This document shows, in pieces, positions 1 to 7,440 of a DNA stretch of 35,771 bases. Where the stretch lies: assembly GCA_043802865.1 (NCBI GenBank), contig JAZDKQ010000036.1, positions 1 through 35,771 of the forward strand. The letters run 5' to 3'. The stretch comes from JAPLXD01 sp043802865. GTDB lineage: Bacteria > Patescibacteriota > Minisyncoccia > Moranbacterales > UBA11712. The stretch's first letter is position 1, and each line of letters opens with the position of its first letter. The notes below the pieces were generated by a model, which searched no databases, had not been told where the DNA came from, and worked only from the letters and a program-made list of their open reading frames with translations. A program made the position numbers and the translations under genes.

Positions 1-63
1 AAAAAATTTATTGTTTCGAAGTTTTGCCTCAATTTTTTTGGGGTCAAATTTCTACTACCGAGT

Positions 64-567
64 ATGCCAACTGGCAAATTTCCGGAACAACGCGTTGGAG
101 TTTTGGTGGACATCCAGAATATGTACTATTCCGCCAAGGTCCTCTATAAGAAAAAAGTCGATTTCAAAGAAATATTGAAAGCCGGCGTCGCAAGCCGAAA
201 ACTGATTCGGGCGATCGGATATGGCATCAAAACCATCGAGGGCCTTGAGAAAAATTTTTTCGAAGCTCTTCAAAAATCCGGATATGAAGTCCGCACGAAA
301 GATCTTCAGATATTTCCCGGCGGCGCGAAAAAAGGGGATTGGGACGTCGGCATCACCGTTGACGCCATCAAGCTGTCCGGACACATGGACGTGATCGTTT
401 TGGTCACAGGCGACGGCGATTATATCCCGCTCGTTGAATATCTCCAGAACACCAAAGGCTGCCGCGTTGAAGTGATCGCCTTTGCTGAATCAGCCTCGAC
501 AAAACTGATCGAGGCCGCAGACGATTTCATCAATTTGAGCGAAAACAAGAAAAAATATTTGATATAG
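64..567 (+). CDS. NYN-domain (LabA/DUF88-type) protein
   Basis: A 167-aa protein that looks like a stand-alone NYN/PIN-like domain of the LabA/DUF88 family, whose members are suspected or proven metal-dependent ribonucleases. Visible signs are the N-terminal beta strand ending in VDIQNM (Asp16), a central GDWDVGITVDAI with acidic residues, and VTGDGDY, together giving the usual acidic metal-binding cluster. No other domain is present. The ATG at 64 is the first in frame and no clear ribosome site precedes it. The next gene, pnp, also acts on RNA and follows on the same strand after about 115 nt, so a shared RNA-turnover role is plausible but inferred. Family call is confident; substrate unknown. 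Confidence 0.85.
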   Translation: MPTGKFPEQRVGVLVDIQNMYYSAKVLYKKKVDFKEILKAGVASRKLIRAIGYGIKTIEGLEKNFFEALQKSGYEVRTKDLQIFPGGAKKGDWDVGITVDAIKLSGHMDVIVLVTGDGDYIPLVEYLQNTKGCRVEVIAFAESASTKLIEAADDFINLSENKKKYLI

Positions 568-607
568 AAGTTAATTAACACATTCCGCCGGTTCTAATAA
601 CCAATCG

Positions 608-644
608 CACACAATTGTTGCCAAGTCTTGGCGCCAACTGTGTG
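608..644 (+). promoter_or_regulatory. pnp leader hairpin
   Basis: Two 18-nt arms (608-625 and 627-644) pair with 15 Watson-Crick pairs, one G-U and two mismatches around a tight turn, ending 37 nt before the pnp ATG. No T-run follows, so it is not a typical terminator. In enterobacteria the pnp leader carries a hairpin that RNase III cuts for autoregulation; a similar role here is inference. Confidence 0.6.
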
Positions 645-681
645 TCATTCGTTTGTTAGCACTGCGACGGAAAAACTTTTT

Positions 682-2787
682 ATGGAACCGAAAAAATTTG
701 AGACCGAAATTGCCGGAAGAAAACTCGTCGTTGAGACGGGTCTTTTGGCCAATCAAGCCAATGCATCCGTGACCGTCCAATATGGCGACACCGTTGTTTT
801 GGCAACCGCCGTGATGAGCCCAATCGCCAGAGACGGAGTAAATTATCTTCCGCTGATGGTTGACTATGAAGAGAAATTCTATGCTTCCGGAAAAATCAAA
901 GGAAGCCGATTTATCAAACGCGAAGGACGACCGACAGACGAGGCAGTGCTTAATGGCCGCTTGATCGACCGGACGCTTCGTCCACTATTTGATCAAAGCA
1001 TGCGAAACGAAGTGCAGGTGATCGTGACCGTTCTTTCTATCGACCAGGAAAATGATCCAGCCCTTGTGGGAGCAATCGCCGCTTCAACGGCGCTTACTAT
1101 TTCAGACATCCCCTGGAACGGTCCCATCGGAGCAGTGCGAATCGGAGAGAAAGAAGGCAGTGTTGTTATCAATCCCGTGAACGGAGACAACGCCGCAAGC
1201 TCCTATAACATTTTCGCCTGCGGTGTCGAGGGAAAAATAAATATGATCGAGACAGGCGCGAACGAAGTCGCCAAAGAAAAACTTTTTGACGCCTTTGTCG
1301 AGGGACAAAAAGTGATCGATCAAATCGTCGTTTTTATCAAAGACATCCAAAAAGAAATTGGAAAGTCAAAATCCGAAGCGCTCCTCATCGCGCCCGATGC
1401 TGAATTCAAAAAAGAAATTCTTGAAAAATTTGCAGATATGATCGCTCCGGCTCTGTATCAAAAAGATTACGCTGTTCAGACAAAACTGCAAAATGAACTC
1501 TTCGCCGAAGCCGCCAAATACGTGAAAGAAAAATACCCGGCGGATTCAAACGCGAAAAAAGAGCTTGCGCTTGCCGTGATCGATTCTGAAATGGAAAGTA
1601 TCTTCAAAAAAAGTGTTCTCGAAAAAGATGAGCGACCGGACGGGAGAAAATTGGATGAAGTTCGTCCGATTTCATGCGTTGTCGGACTTTTGCCGCGAAC
1701 GCACGGCAGTGCGCTTTTCACGCGCGGAGAAACACAAGCCCTCTCGATTGTCACGCTCGGCGGACCGGGAATGGAACAGATCATTGACACAATGGAGCTC
1801 GACGAGAAAAAAAGATTTATGCATCATTACAATTTTCCGCCCTTTTCCGTCGGAGAAGTGAAGCCGATGCGCGGACCGGGACGGCGCGACATAGGTCATG
1901 GGGCGCTCGTTGAAAAAGCGCTCACGATTGTTGCCCCCGACAAGGACGGCTTCCCCTATACGATTCGAACGGTGAGTGAAGTGCTTTCTTCAAACGGATC
2001 TTCTTCGATGGCCAGCACTTGCGCCTCAAACCTCGCTCTTCTGGATGCAGGCGTGCCGATGAAGGCGGTAATCGGAGGAATTTCTGTCGGCATTGTTGTG
2101 GGCACAGATGGAACATACAAACTGCTTTCCGACATCCAAGGACCGGAGGATCACTTTGGCGGAATGGACTTCAAGATCGCGGGATCAAAAAAAGGAATCA
2201 CCGCTATTCAGCTTGACGTGAAGGTGGACGGACTCACATCTGATATGATCCGCGATACTCTCGAGCAGTCCGAGAAAAATAGGACTCAGATCATTGATGT
2301 CATGAACGAGACCATCAATGCTCCTCGCGCTGAAATGTCTCCATATGCCCCAAGAATCATCATCATCAAAATCAATCCGGAAAAAATCCGCGATGTGATC
2401 GGACCGGGCGGAAAGATTATCAATCAGATAATCGACGAAACCGGAGTGGAAATCGACATTGAGGACGACGGATCAGTTTTCATCACCGCCGGCAATCCGG
2501 AAGCGGGAAAGAAAGCATCGGACTGGGTGAAGAATCTCACTCGCGAAGTGGTTGCCGGAGAAATTTTCCAAGGACGCATCACGCGCCTCATGAATTTTGG
2601 CGCCTTCGCCGAAGTCTTGCCGGGCCAGGAAGGACTCATTCATATTTCCGAAATATCAGAGCAACGAACCGAAAAGGTTGAAGATGCTCTTGAGGTCGGG
2701 CAAATGGTAACCGTCAAAGTAAAGGAGATCGACAATCTTGGAAGAATGAACCTCACTATGCGAGGATTGGAAAATAGTGTAAAATGA
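682..2787 (+). CDS. pnp: polynucleotide phosphorylase (PNPase)
   Basis: Phosphorolytic 3'-5' exoribonuclease, 701 aa from the ATG at 682. The domain order is complete: RNase PH-like domain 1 (begins KFETEIAGRKLVVETG), an all-helical linker, RNase PH-like domain 2 (RPDGRKLDEVRPI, then FTRGETQ), a KH domain with the IGPGGK loop, and a C-terminal S1 domain (FQGRITRLMNFGAF). An in-frame TTG at 628 would add 18 residues (MAPTVCHSF...), but these do not look like the family N-terminus and the TTG lies inside the leader hairpin, so the ATG is preferred. The protein would form a trimeric ring that degrades mRNA in the cytoplasm. Length is normal and no key motif appears lost. Confidence 0.97.
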   Translation: MEPKKFETEIAGRKLVVETGLLANQANASVTVQYGDTVVLATAVMSPIARDGVNYLPLMVDYEEKFYASGKIKGSRFIKREGRPTDEAVLNGRLIDRTLRPLFDQSMRNEVQVIVTVLSIDQENDPALVGAIAASTALTISDIPWNGPIGAVRIGEKEGSVVINPVNGDNAASSYNIFACGVEGKINMIETGANEVAKEKLFDAFVEGQKVIDQIVVFIKDIQKEIGKSKSEALLIAPDAEFKKEILEKFADMIAPALYQKDYAVQTKLQNELFAEAAKYVKEKYPADSNAKKELALAVIDSEMESIFKKSVLEKDERPDGRKLDEVRPISCVVGLLPRTHGSALFTRGETQALSIVTLGGPGMEQIIDTMELDEKKRFMHHYNFPPFSVGEVKPMRGPGRRDIGHGALVEKALTIVAPDKDGFPYTIRTVSEVLSSNGSSSMASTCASNLALLDAGVPMKAVIGGISVGIVVGTDGTYKLLSDIQGPEDHFGGMDFKIAGSKKGITAIQLDVKVDGLTSDMIRDTLEQSEKNRTQIIDVMNETINAPRAEMSPYAPRIIIIKINPEKIRDVIGPGGKIINQIIDETGVEIDIEDDGSVFITAGNPEAGKKASDWVKNLTREVVAGEIFQGRITRLMNFGAFAEVLPGQEGLIHISEISEQRTEKVEDALEVGQMVTVKVKEIDNLGRMNLTMRGLENSVK

Positions 2788-2818
2788 ATTTACGCTAACA
2801 ATATAAACACAAAAACAA

Positions 2819-3964
2819 ATGTTTCAGCTCAAAAATTCAGGCTCGGGATCGGGAGAGCCCAGCCTCGCGAACAAATTGCCGAATTTTCACGGCAAGGTGC
2901 GGACATTCAAGGAAGACACCGAAAATTTCGAAAAAAAAGGAACAATCAAAAATGTTTCTGAAGAGGAAAGTAGCTTCCCGCTTCCGATTGAAAAAAATAT
3001 TTCTCCTCAACAGTCTTTGACCGGCGAGCAGCCCCGCCAACCGCAACCGATTTATCCCAAGAAAGAAGCTCCGGCAGAAAACCCTTTTCAATCAGTGCCG
3101 ACTCCGCCGCCTCTTTCTTCTTCAGGTTCCGATATTTCCGCCTTGAAATCTTCTCCTTCTCAATCGTTTTTTTCTGAAAAACCACCCGCTGTGAAAAGTA
3201 TTCTTCCTTCTCAAGCCGAAACGCAGCCCTCTCCCCAAAAACCAAAAAAGGCAATTTTTGTTTCACTTGCCATCCTGCTTGCGGTGATAATCGCCGCGGC
3301 GGGATTTTATTATTATTGGTTTTATATCAAAGGCGCTGCTCCCGCGATCCCTGTAGCTGACAAAACCGCTTCACCCGAAACCCCGTCTCCTGTCATTCCT
3401 CCCGACAATACTCAAAACAAAAATTTGCGAAAAATGATAGTCGACATATCCCAAAATCCAACAGGGATCAAAAATGCCGCAATGACATTCGCGACCGATT
3501 TTGTCGCAACCGCTTCAGAAGGCGACCTGATCGAAGTGAAAGTACTCAATAAAGAAAATCAGCCAATTGGCAAAAAGGATTTTTTTGCCGGCTTTGGCAT
3601 CACTGTTCCGGACGCGATAGCAATGAAACTTTCAGAGGATTATAGCCTTTTTGTAAACAAGGCTGGAAACACCGCTAAGCTGGGACTTGTTTTCAAAACT
3701 GTCACATCATCAGAGCTCGCTTCGGAAATGAAAAATTGGGAACCGACGATGGCAAATGACCTGAATTCTATCTTTGCCGGCCAAATACCGACTGGCGTGG
3801 GACCGTTCAATTCCAGCCGATATAAGAATGCCGATATCCGATATTTCAATTTTTCAAGCCCGGGAGACACTTCCCTTGATTATTCCGTGATCGCAAGCTT
3901 CCTGGTTATCGGAACCTCCAAGGACACAACTCGAGCCACTCTGGACTATATGTCGGAGAAATAG
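2819..3964 (+). CDS. single-pass membrane protein with Pro-rich cytoplasmic tail
   Basis: 381 aa, family not recognised. Residues 1-143 are Pro/Ser-rich and probably disordered; a single hydrophobic segment lies near 145-170 (starts KKAIFVSLAILL); a Pro/Thr-rich stretch follows; and residues about 200-381 form a globular domain, presumably outside the membrane. Because the N-terminus is charged and lacks a signal peptide, an N-in/C-out topology is likely. ATG at 2819, 31 nt after pnp, so co-transcription with pnp is possible. A repeat-rich gap follows the stop. Function unknown. Confidence 0.75.
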   Translation: MFQLKNSGSGSGEPSLANKLPNFHGKVRTFKEDTENFEKKGTIKNVSEEESSFPLPIEKNISPQQSLTGEQPRQPQPIYPKKEAPAENPFQSVPTPPPLSSSGSDISALKSSPSQSFFSEKPPAVKSILPSQAETQPSPQKPKKAIFVSLAILLAVIIAAAGFYYYWFYIKGAAPAIPVADKTASPETPSPVIPPDNTQNKNLRKMIVDISQNPTGIKNAAMTFATDFVATASEGDLIEVKVLNKENQPIGKKDFFAGFGITVPDAIAMKLSEDYSLFVNKAGNTAKLGLVFKTVTSSELASEMKNWEPTMANDLNSIFAGQIPTGVGPFNSSRYKNADIRYFNFSSPGDTSLDYSVIASFLVIGTSKDTTRATLDYMSEK

Positions 3965-3971
3965 TAGCTGG

Positions 3972-4000
3972 TATTTTGTATCTTGTATTTTTTATATTTG
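3972..4000. repeat. 7-bp phased repeat (TATTTTG type)
   Basis: Starts 8 nt after the preceding stop codon. Consecutive heptads read TATTTTG, TATCTTG, TATTTTT, then decay. The 11-mer at 3971-3981 is the exact reverse complement of 4041-4051, so this block and the next one face each other and could fold together. Confidence 0.7.
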
Positions 4001-4033
4001 AGGTCAACTTTTGAAACTTTTTTAGCATTTCAA

Positions 4034-4068
4034 ATACTAAATACAAAATACCCTATACCAACTACCAA
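4034..4068. repeat. 7-bp phased repeat (ATACNAA type)
   Basis: Five heptads in exact phase: ATACTAA, ATACAAA, ATACCCT, ATACCAA, CTACCAA. This is the same family, inverted, as the block at 3972-4000, and the same as the block before comM at 5813-5847. Confidence 0.75.
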
Positions 4069-4075
4069 GAAATAT

Positions 4076-4104
4076 TTGACCTTTCTCGAAAAATCTGCTA
4101 TACT
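4076..4104 (+). promoter_or_regulatory. sigma70-type promoter upstream of hairpin region
   Basis: TTGACC at 4076-4081, 17-nt spacer, TATACT at 4099-4104. This is one of the best promoter matches in the window, yet the nearest gene start (yraN) is 440 nt away. The predicted start near 4111 would put the 21-bp perfect hairpin at the 5' end of the RNA. Confidence 0.65.
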
Positions 4105-4129
4105 GTATATGTACCTTGAAAAACTACTG

Positions 4130-4182
4130 GTTATCGAGTTCCAATCACAATTTCCCCCTATTTGTGATTGGAACTCGATAAC
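4130..4182. repeat. perfect 21-bp inverted repeat, 11-nt loop
   Basis: Arms 4130-4150 and 4162-4182 are exactly complementary over 21 nt, starting GTTATCGAGTTCC on the left and ending GGAACTCGATAAC on the right. The loop is TTTCCCCCTAT. No strong T-run follows on either strand, so a simple terminator is not the obvious reading. Confidence 0.85.
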
Positions 4183-4217
4183 TTCTCTATATCTAGCTTT
4201 TCCCAACGCGGAAAGGG

Positions 4218-4273
4218 TAAAAAACAAAAATAAATATTTTTGTGAATTTTCAAAAATAAAAAACAAAAATAAA
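4218..4273. repeat. 17-bp direct repeats flanking a small palindrome
   Basis: An identical 17-nt A-rich sequence occurs at 4218-4234 and 4257-4273, 39 nt apart. Between the copies lie 8-bp inverted arms, TATTTTTG (4235-4242) and CAAAAATA (4251-4258). Purely AT-rich, so slippage is a simple explanation. Confidence 0.6.
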
Positions 4274-4308
4274 GGTTCTTTAACCGTAGAGAGGTATCGA
4301 TAACAGAT

Positions 4309-4400
4309 GACATGTACACAAAATGTATGTCGCCGTATGACACTCTATGCGCTTTCACCCGGCGCAGGTTCTCGGCTTTGACATACTGGTATATGTCAAA
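4309..4400. promoter_or_regulatory. cluster of GACATA/TATGTC half-sites
   Basis: Half-sites occur at 4309 (GACATG), 4325 (GTATGTC), 4335 (GTATGACA) and as a clean palindrome TTTGACATA (4377-4385) / TATGTCAAA (4392-4400). This resembles an operator region bound by a dimeric regulator, but no regulator in the window can be tied to it. Confidence 0.35.
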
Positions 4401-4401
4401 C

Positions 4402-4453
4402 ATCGGGCGCCGCCGCCACTTATTATTATTTGCGGGCGCTTGCGGCGCCCGAT
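4402..4453. repeat. GC-rich 12-bp inverted repeat
   Basis: ATCGGGCGCCGC (4402-4413) pairs exactly with GCGGCGCCCGAT (4442-4453) around a 28-nt AT-rich loop. A mildly T-rich stretch follows on the plus strand (TTCAGATATTTTC), so it could work as a weak terminator for a transcript from 4111. Confidence 0.6.
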
Positions 4454-4544
4454 TTCAGATATTTTCAATTTCATATTTCAAGTTAAACAGACGGCCTTCC
4501 ATGGCGGTTTTTTTGTTGGCGGAAATATATTATGATTGAAGCAT

Positions 4545-4940
4545 ATGTCTCAACCAAATCAATCCAAGGAAATCGGGAATCTCGGCGAACGAATCGCGGC
4601 CAATTATTTCAAAGCGCGGGGATGCGAAATTTTGGAAATGAATTTTGAGAATCATTTTGGATATCGGATTGGAGAAATCGATGTCGTCGCCCGCGACCTG
4701 AAGAATAATGAAATAATTTTCGCCGAGGTGAAAACTCGCCAAAAGGGGACGAGCAATTCATCCGCGCCGGAAATTGCCATCAGTCGGGGAAAATACAGAA
4801 AGCTCTCAAAAATAATTTCCGCGTACCTGCGAAAAAATAACCTGATCGGCTCAAATTATCGCCTCGACGCCATAGCGATTGAGCTTGATATGAAAACACG
4901 AAAGGCAAATTTGAAACACTTGAAATACATTTATTATTGA
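4545..4940 (+). CDS. yraN: YraN/UPF0102 endonuclease-like protein
   Basis: 131 aa from the ATG at 4545; an upstream in-frame TTG at 4536 would add only three residues. The fold is the restriction-endonuclease-like UPF0102 family: LGERIAANYF near the N-terminus with Glu15, then GEIDVVARD (Asp46) and FAEVKTR (Glu61, Lys63), the typical D-(E/Q)xK nuclease signature. The family's cellular role is unsettled; a DNA repair or recombination link is usually suggested. A TATTAT/TATGAT box lies only about 10 nt before the ATG, which would make the mRNA nearly leaderless, although the -35 is poor. Confidence 0.85.
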   Translation: MSQPNQSKEIGNLGERIAANYFKARGCEILEMNFENHFGYRIGEIDVVARDLKNNEIIFAEVKTRQKGTSNSSAPEIAISRGKYRKLSKIISAYLRKNNLIGSNYRLDAIAIELDMKTRKANLKHLKYIYY

Positions 4941-4949
4941 TGCTATACT
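4920..4949 (+). promoter_or_regulatory. extended -10 promoter for the DksA-like gene
   Basis: TTGAAA at 4920-4925, 18-nt spacer, TGC-TATACT with the hexamer at 4944-4949. It overlaps the end of yraN and gives a start near 4956, about 22 nt before the ATG at 4978. Confidence 0.6.
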
Positions 4950-4977
4950 AATCAATATCTAATACTAACTCAAACCC

Positions 4978-5337
4978 ATGATCAACCCACAAATTCAAGA
5001 AGAGCTCAAGCAAAAACTTTTGGAGGAAAAAGAGAGAATCGAAAAAACTTTGTCGCAGACTGAAGCGAACAAAAAGGGAACAGACCGCGAGTATGAAACG
5101 AAATTCCCGGAAGTCGATCGCGATGAAGAAGCCAATGCCGATGAAATGGATATGTACGAAAGCAATCTCTCCGCCGATGAAGCGATGAAAACGGAACTTG
5201 GAAAGGTTGAAAAAGCTCTCGTGACTATGGACGCCGGAACCTATGGCTTTTGCGCGAATTGCCAAAAAGAAATTCCACTCGAGAGGCTCCGCGCCTATCC
5301 ACAAGCGGACACTTGCATCGATTGCGAGGGGAAGTAA
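4978..5337 (+). CDS. DksA/TraR-family zinc-finger protein
   Basis: 119 aa. The C-terminal half carries YGFCANCQKEIPLERLRAYP and then C-x2-C: cysteines 92, 95, 113 and 116 form the C4 zinc finger with 17 residues between pairs. Residues 5-80 are a charged helical region like the coiled coil of DksA, which enters the RNA polymerase secondary channel; acidic residues sit in the middle (DRDEEANADEMD). In better-known bacteria such proteins modulate transcription with or without ppGpp. Here it has its own promoter overlapping yraN. Family is clear; exact role (true DksA or a general TraR-like protein) is not. Confidence 0.88.
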   Translation: MINPQIQEELKQKLLEEKERIEKTLSQTEANKKGTDREYETKFPEVDRDEEANADEMDMYESNLSADEAMKTELGKVEKALVTMDAGTYGFCANCQKEIPLERLRAYPQADTCIDCEGK

Positions 5338-5353
5338 GCGCTGAAAAGCGCTT
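5336..5353 (+). promoter_or_regulatory. GNRA-tetraloop hairpin at end of DksA-like gene
   Basis: Seven perfect pairs, AAGCGCT (5336-5342) with AGCGCTT (5347-5353), close a GAAA tetraloop and start inside the stop codon. No T-run follows, so it may stabilise the 3' end rather than terminate. Confidence 0.5.
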
Positions 5354-5355
5354 GA

Positions 5356-5428
5356 AATTCCGTCACTCGCCCCAAATGAAAGCGAGCTTGCATTTGTGCC
5401 TCGCCAGGAATTATAAATTTTAGGGAGG
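5356..5428 (+). promoter_or_regulatory. structured lspA leader with strong ribosome site
   Basis: Nested complementary segments AATTCC (5356-5361)/GGAATT (5407-5412) and CAAATG (5373-5378)/CATTTG (5391-5396) suggest a folded leader. It ends in AGGGAGG (5422-5428), five nt before the lspA ATG, the clearest Shine-Dalgarno sequence in the window. No known riboswitch is recognised. Confidence 0.4.
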
Positions 5429-5433
5429 GAAAA

Positions 5434-5826
5434 ATGAAGCTAAATACAAAATTGTTTTTTCTTTTTTTGGTTCTGGTTTCGGCCGATCAAATTATCAAAA
5501 GCATTTCATCCTTTCTTGTTTGCAATAAAAATATCGCATGGAACATTCCAATTGCTCCGGCGATTTTTTATTTTATCTGGATCGCAATAATCGCGTTTTT
5601 GATTTCAATATTTTTCAGAGCCAAATCTCCCAACCAGAAAATATTTTTGATTTTCATTTTTTCCGGCGCGATATCCAATATCCTCGACCGAGTTAGATTG
5701 GGATGCGTTGTAGACTATATCGATCTCAAATTTTGGCCGGTTTTTAATTTGGCGGATGTGTATATCGCCGTGGGCACAATATTAATTGCCCTAGCCATAA
5801 CGCGAAATAAAAATACAAGATACTAA
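5434..5826 (+). CDS. lspA: lipoprotein signal peptidase (SPase II)
   Basis: Integral membrane aspartyl protease that cuts signal peptides from lipidated prolipoproteins. At 130 aa it is shorter than the usual 155-170 aa but keeps the family motifs: SADQIIK (16-22), NKNIAW (31-36), SNILDR (81-86), VVDYID with catalytic Asp94, and FNLAD with catalytic Asp108. About four TM helices are visible. The start is fixed by a strong AGGGAGG ribosome site. The last codons (NTRY-stop) are written by the 7-bp repeat that runs into the comM start, so the C-terminal tail may be repeat-derived. comM follows after 24 nt, so the two are probably co-transcribed. Confidence 0.93.
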   Translation: MKLNTKLFFLFLVLVSADQIIKSISSFLVCNKNIAWNIPIAPAIFYFIWIAIIAFLISIFFRAKSPNQKIFLIFIFSGAISNILDRVRLGCVVDYIDLKFWPVFNLADVYIAVGTILIALAITRNKNTRY

Positions 5827-5847
5827 GTACCAGATACAAAATACAAA
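5813..5847. repeat. five phased heptads between lspA and comM
   Basis: ATACAAG, ATACTAA, GTACCAG, ATACAAA and ATACAAA follow without a break, covering the lspA stop codon and ending 3 nt before the comM ATG. Same family as 3972-4068 and 27280-27307. Confidence 0.8.
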
Positions 5848-5850
5848 AAG

Positions 5851-7377
5851 ATGTCTTCAAAAGTCCTAAGCGCAACAACTCTCGGTCTCACCAGCCACCT
5901 CGTTGAAGTTGAAGCCGACACGCATCCGGGTATGTATGTTTTTTCGATCGTGGGACTCCCCGACGCAACGATCAAAGAATCCAAGGATCGCGTGAACGCC
6001 GCCATCAAAAATTGCGGATTCAAACCACCCCATATGTGCGGCCACGTGACGGTGAATCTCGCCCCGGCCGATATCCAAAAAGTCGGGCCGCTCTATGATC
6101 TGCCGATCGCGCTCGGATTTTTGCTCGCAACAAAACAAATCGATTTTGACGCCAGCGGCAAATTGTTTGTCGGCGAACTTTCGCTCGACGGAAAAATCCG
6201 CCCCGTGAACGGCGTTTTGCCAATCGCAATGATGGCCAAAGAAAAAAATATTTCCGAAATTTTCGTTCCCCGCCAAAACGCAAGCGAGGCCGGTATTGTG
6301 AAAAGTCTCCAGGTTATTCCGGTTGAAAATCTCAAAGATCTCGTCTCGCATCTTCTTGGCGAGAAAAAAATCGCTCCGCATCCCGAACAGGATCTTCAAA
6401 AATTATTCGAGACGCAAACATATCATCTTGATATGGCGCATGTCAAAGGACAAGAACACGCCAAACGCGCACTCGAGATCGCCGCGGCCGGAGCGCACAA
6501 TGTCCTTTTTTCCGGGCCGCCGGGATCCGGAAAAACGCTTCTTGCCAAAACTTTTCCCTCAATTCTTCCGCCACTCACGTTTCCGGAGGCGCTTGAGATC
6601 ACCAAGATATTTTCGATCGCCGGAAAACTGCCGCGCGAAGTCGCTCTTGTTTCGGAGCGTCCGTTCCGCAGCCCTCATCACAGCGCCTCGGCGGTCTCGC
6701 TTGTCGGCGGCGGACAATTTCCCCGTCCGGGGGAGATCAGTCTCGCGCATCGCGGAGTTTTGTTTCTAGACGAGTTTCCCGAATTTTCCCGAATGGTCTT
6801 GGAAAATTTGCGCCAGCCGCTCGAAGACGGGAGTATTTCTGTTTCACGCGCTCAAGCCACCCTTTCTTTTCCGGCTCGCTTCACCTTGATCGCCGCGATG
6901 AACCCCTGCCCGTGCGGAAACGCGACTGATCCCGAAAAATTGTGCGCCTGCTCTCCGTCAAATATCATCCGCTATCAGCGAAAAATTTCCGGACCCATTC
7001 TCGATCGCATTGATATTCACATCGAAGTCCCGCGACTCAAGTTTGATAAACTTTCAAGCGAAAAAATGGGGGAGAACAGCGATTCCATTCGCCAAAGGGT
7101 CATCGCCGCGCGGAATAGGCAACAGACCCGATTTGAAAATATGGATGGCGTGATCGCCAACAGCGAAATGTCGAGCCAACAGATGAAAGAACACTGCAAG
7201 CTCGGAGAAAAAGCATTGGATCTCCTTCGAAAAGCCGTCAATCAGCTACAGCTTTCGGCCCGCGCTTATCACCGCATTATCAAAATAGCCCGCACAATAT
7301 CCGACCTCGCGGGTTCCGACAACATCGAAATCCCGCACCTTGCCGAGGCGATTCAATACAGGCAAAGACAGGCGTGA
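5851..7377 (+). CDS. comM: ComM/YifB-type AAA+ ATPase (Mg-chelatase-like)
   Basis: 508 aa. The N-terminal LonC-like domain (residues 1-170) begins with the typical KVLSATTLGLTSHLVEVE and FSIVGLPDATIKESKDRV. The AAA+ module has Walker A GPPGSGKT (222-229), Walker B GVLFLDEFPEF, and the conserved AAMNPCPCG zinc-like segment; a C-terminal helical domain (LSARAYHRIIKIARTIADL-like) closes it. In Vibrio and Acinetobacter, ComM is a hexameric helicase that drives branch migration when incoming single-stranded DNA is integrated during natural transformation. CPR genomes commonly keep it. It follows lspA after 24 nt with only the heptad repeat in between. Length and motifs are complete. Confidence 0.95.
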   Translation: MSSKVLSATTLGLTSHLVEVEADTHPGMYVFSIVGLPDATIKESKDRVNAAIKNCGFKPPHMCGHVTVNLAPADIQKVGPLYDLPIALGFLLATKQIDFDASGKLFVGELSLDGKIRPVNGVLPIAMMAKEKNISEIFVPRQNASEAGIVKSLQVIPVENLKDLVSHLLGEKKIAPHPEQDLQKLFETQTYHLDMAHVKGQEHAKRALEIAAAGAHNVLFSGPPGSGKTLLAKTFPSILPPLTFPEALEITKIFSIAGKLPREVALVSERPFRSPHHSASAVSLVGGGQFPRPGEISLAHRGVLFLDEFPEFSRMVLENLRQPLEDGSISVSRAQATLSFPARFTLIAAMNPCPCGNATDPEKLCACSPSNIIRYQRKISGPILDRIDIHIEVPRLKFDKLSSEKMGENSDSIRQRVIAARNRQQTRFENMDGVIANSEMSSQQMKEHCKLGEKALDLLRKAVNQLQLSARAYHRIIKIARTISDLAGSDNIEIPHLAEAIQYRQRQA

Positions 7378-7416
7378 AGCCAGGCTTTTTCTTTTTTTCG
7401 AAATAGTGTATATTAT

Positions 7417-7434
7417 ACAGCTAGCTAGGGCTGT
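7417..7434 (+). promoter_or_regulatory. small leader hairpin before the G5/DPBB gene
   Basis: ACAGC (7417-7421) and GCTGT (7430-7434) pair around TAGCTAGG and are followed by TTTCTT and the ATG at 7441. A TATTAT box (7411-7416) overlaps. It is short and could be chance. Confidence 0.3.
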
Positions 7435-7440
7435 TTTCTT

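Larger units (their letters stand above)
4111..4465 (+). ncRNA. candidate structured non-coding RNA
   Basis: The 580-nt gap between 3965 and 4544 has no convincing gene. It has a consensus-like promoter (4076-4104), a perfect 21-bp stem (4130-4182), AT-rich direct repeats, several short palindromes, and a GC-rich 12-bp stem (4402-4453) followed by a moderately T-rich stretch that could end the transcript. I could not match it to tmRNA, RNase P RNA, SRP RNA or 6S RNA. It may instead be a long leader of yraN or simply a repeat cluster. Confidence 0.3.

Noticed and set aside
4130..4182. The 21-bp hairpin as a plain rho-independent terminator
   Set aside because: No T-run directly follows the stem on either strand, and it stands 165 nt after the previous stop and just after a promoter.
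7370..7397. Terminator after comM (T-rich stretch TTTTTCTTTTTTT)
   Set aside because: The upstream pairing is only three to five base pairs with an impossible or tiny loop; T-richness alone is not enough.
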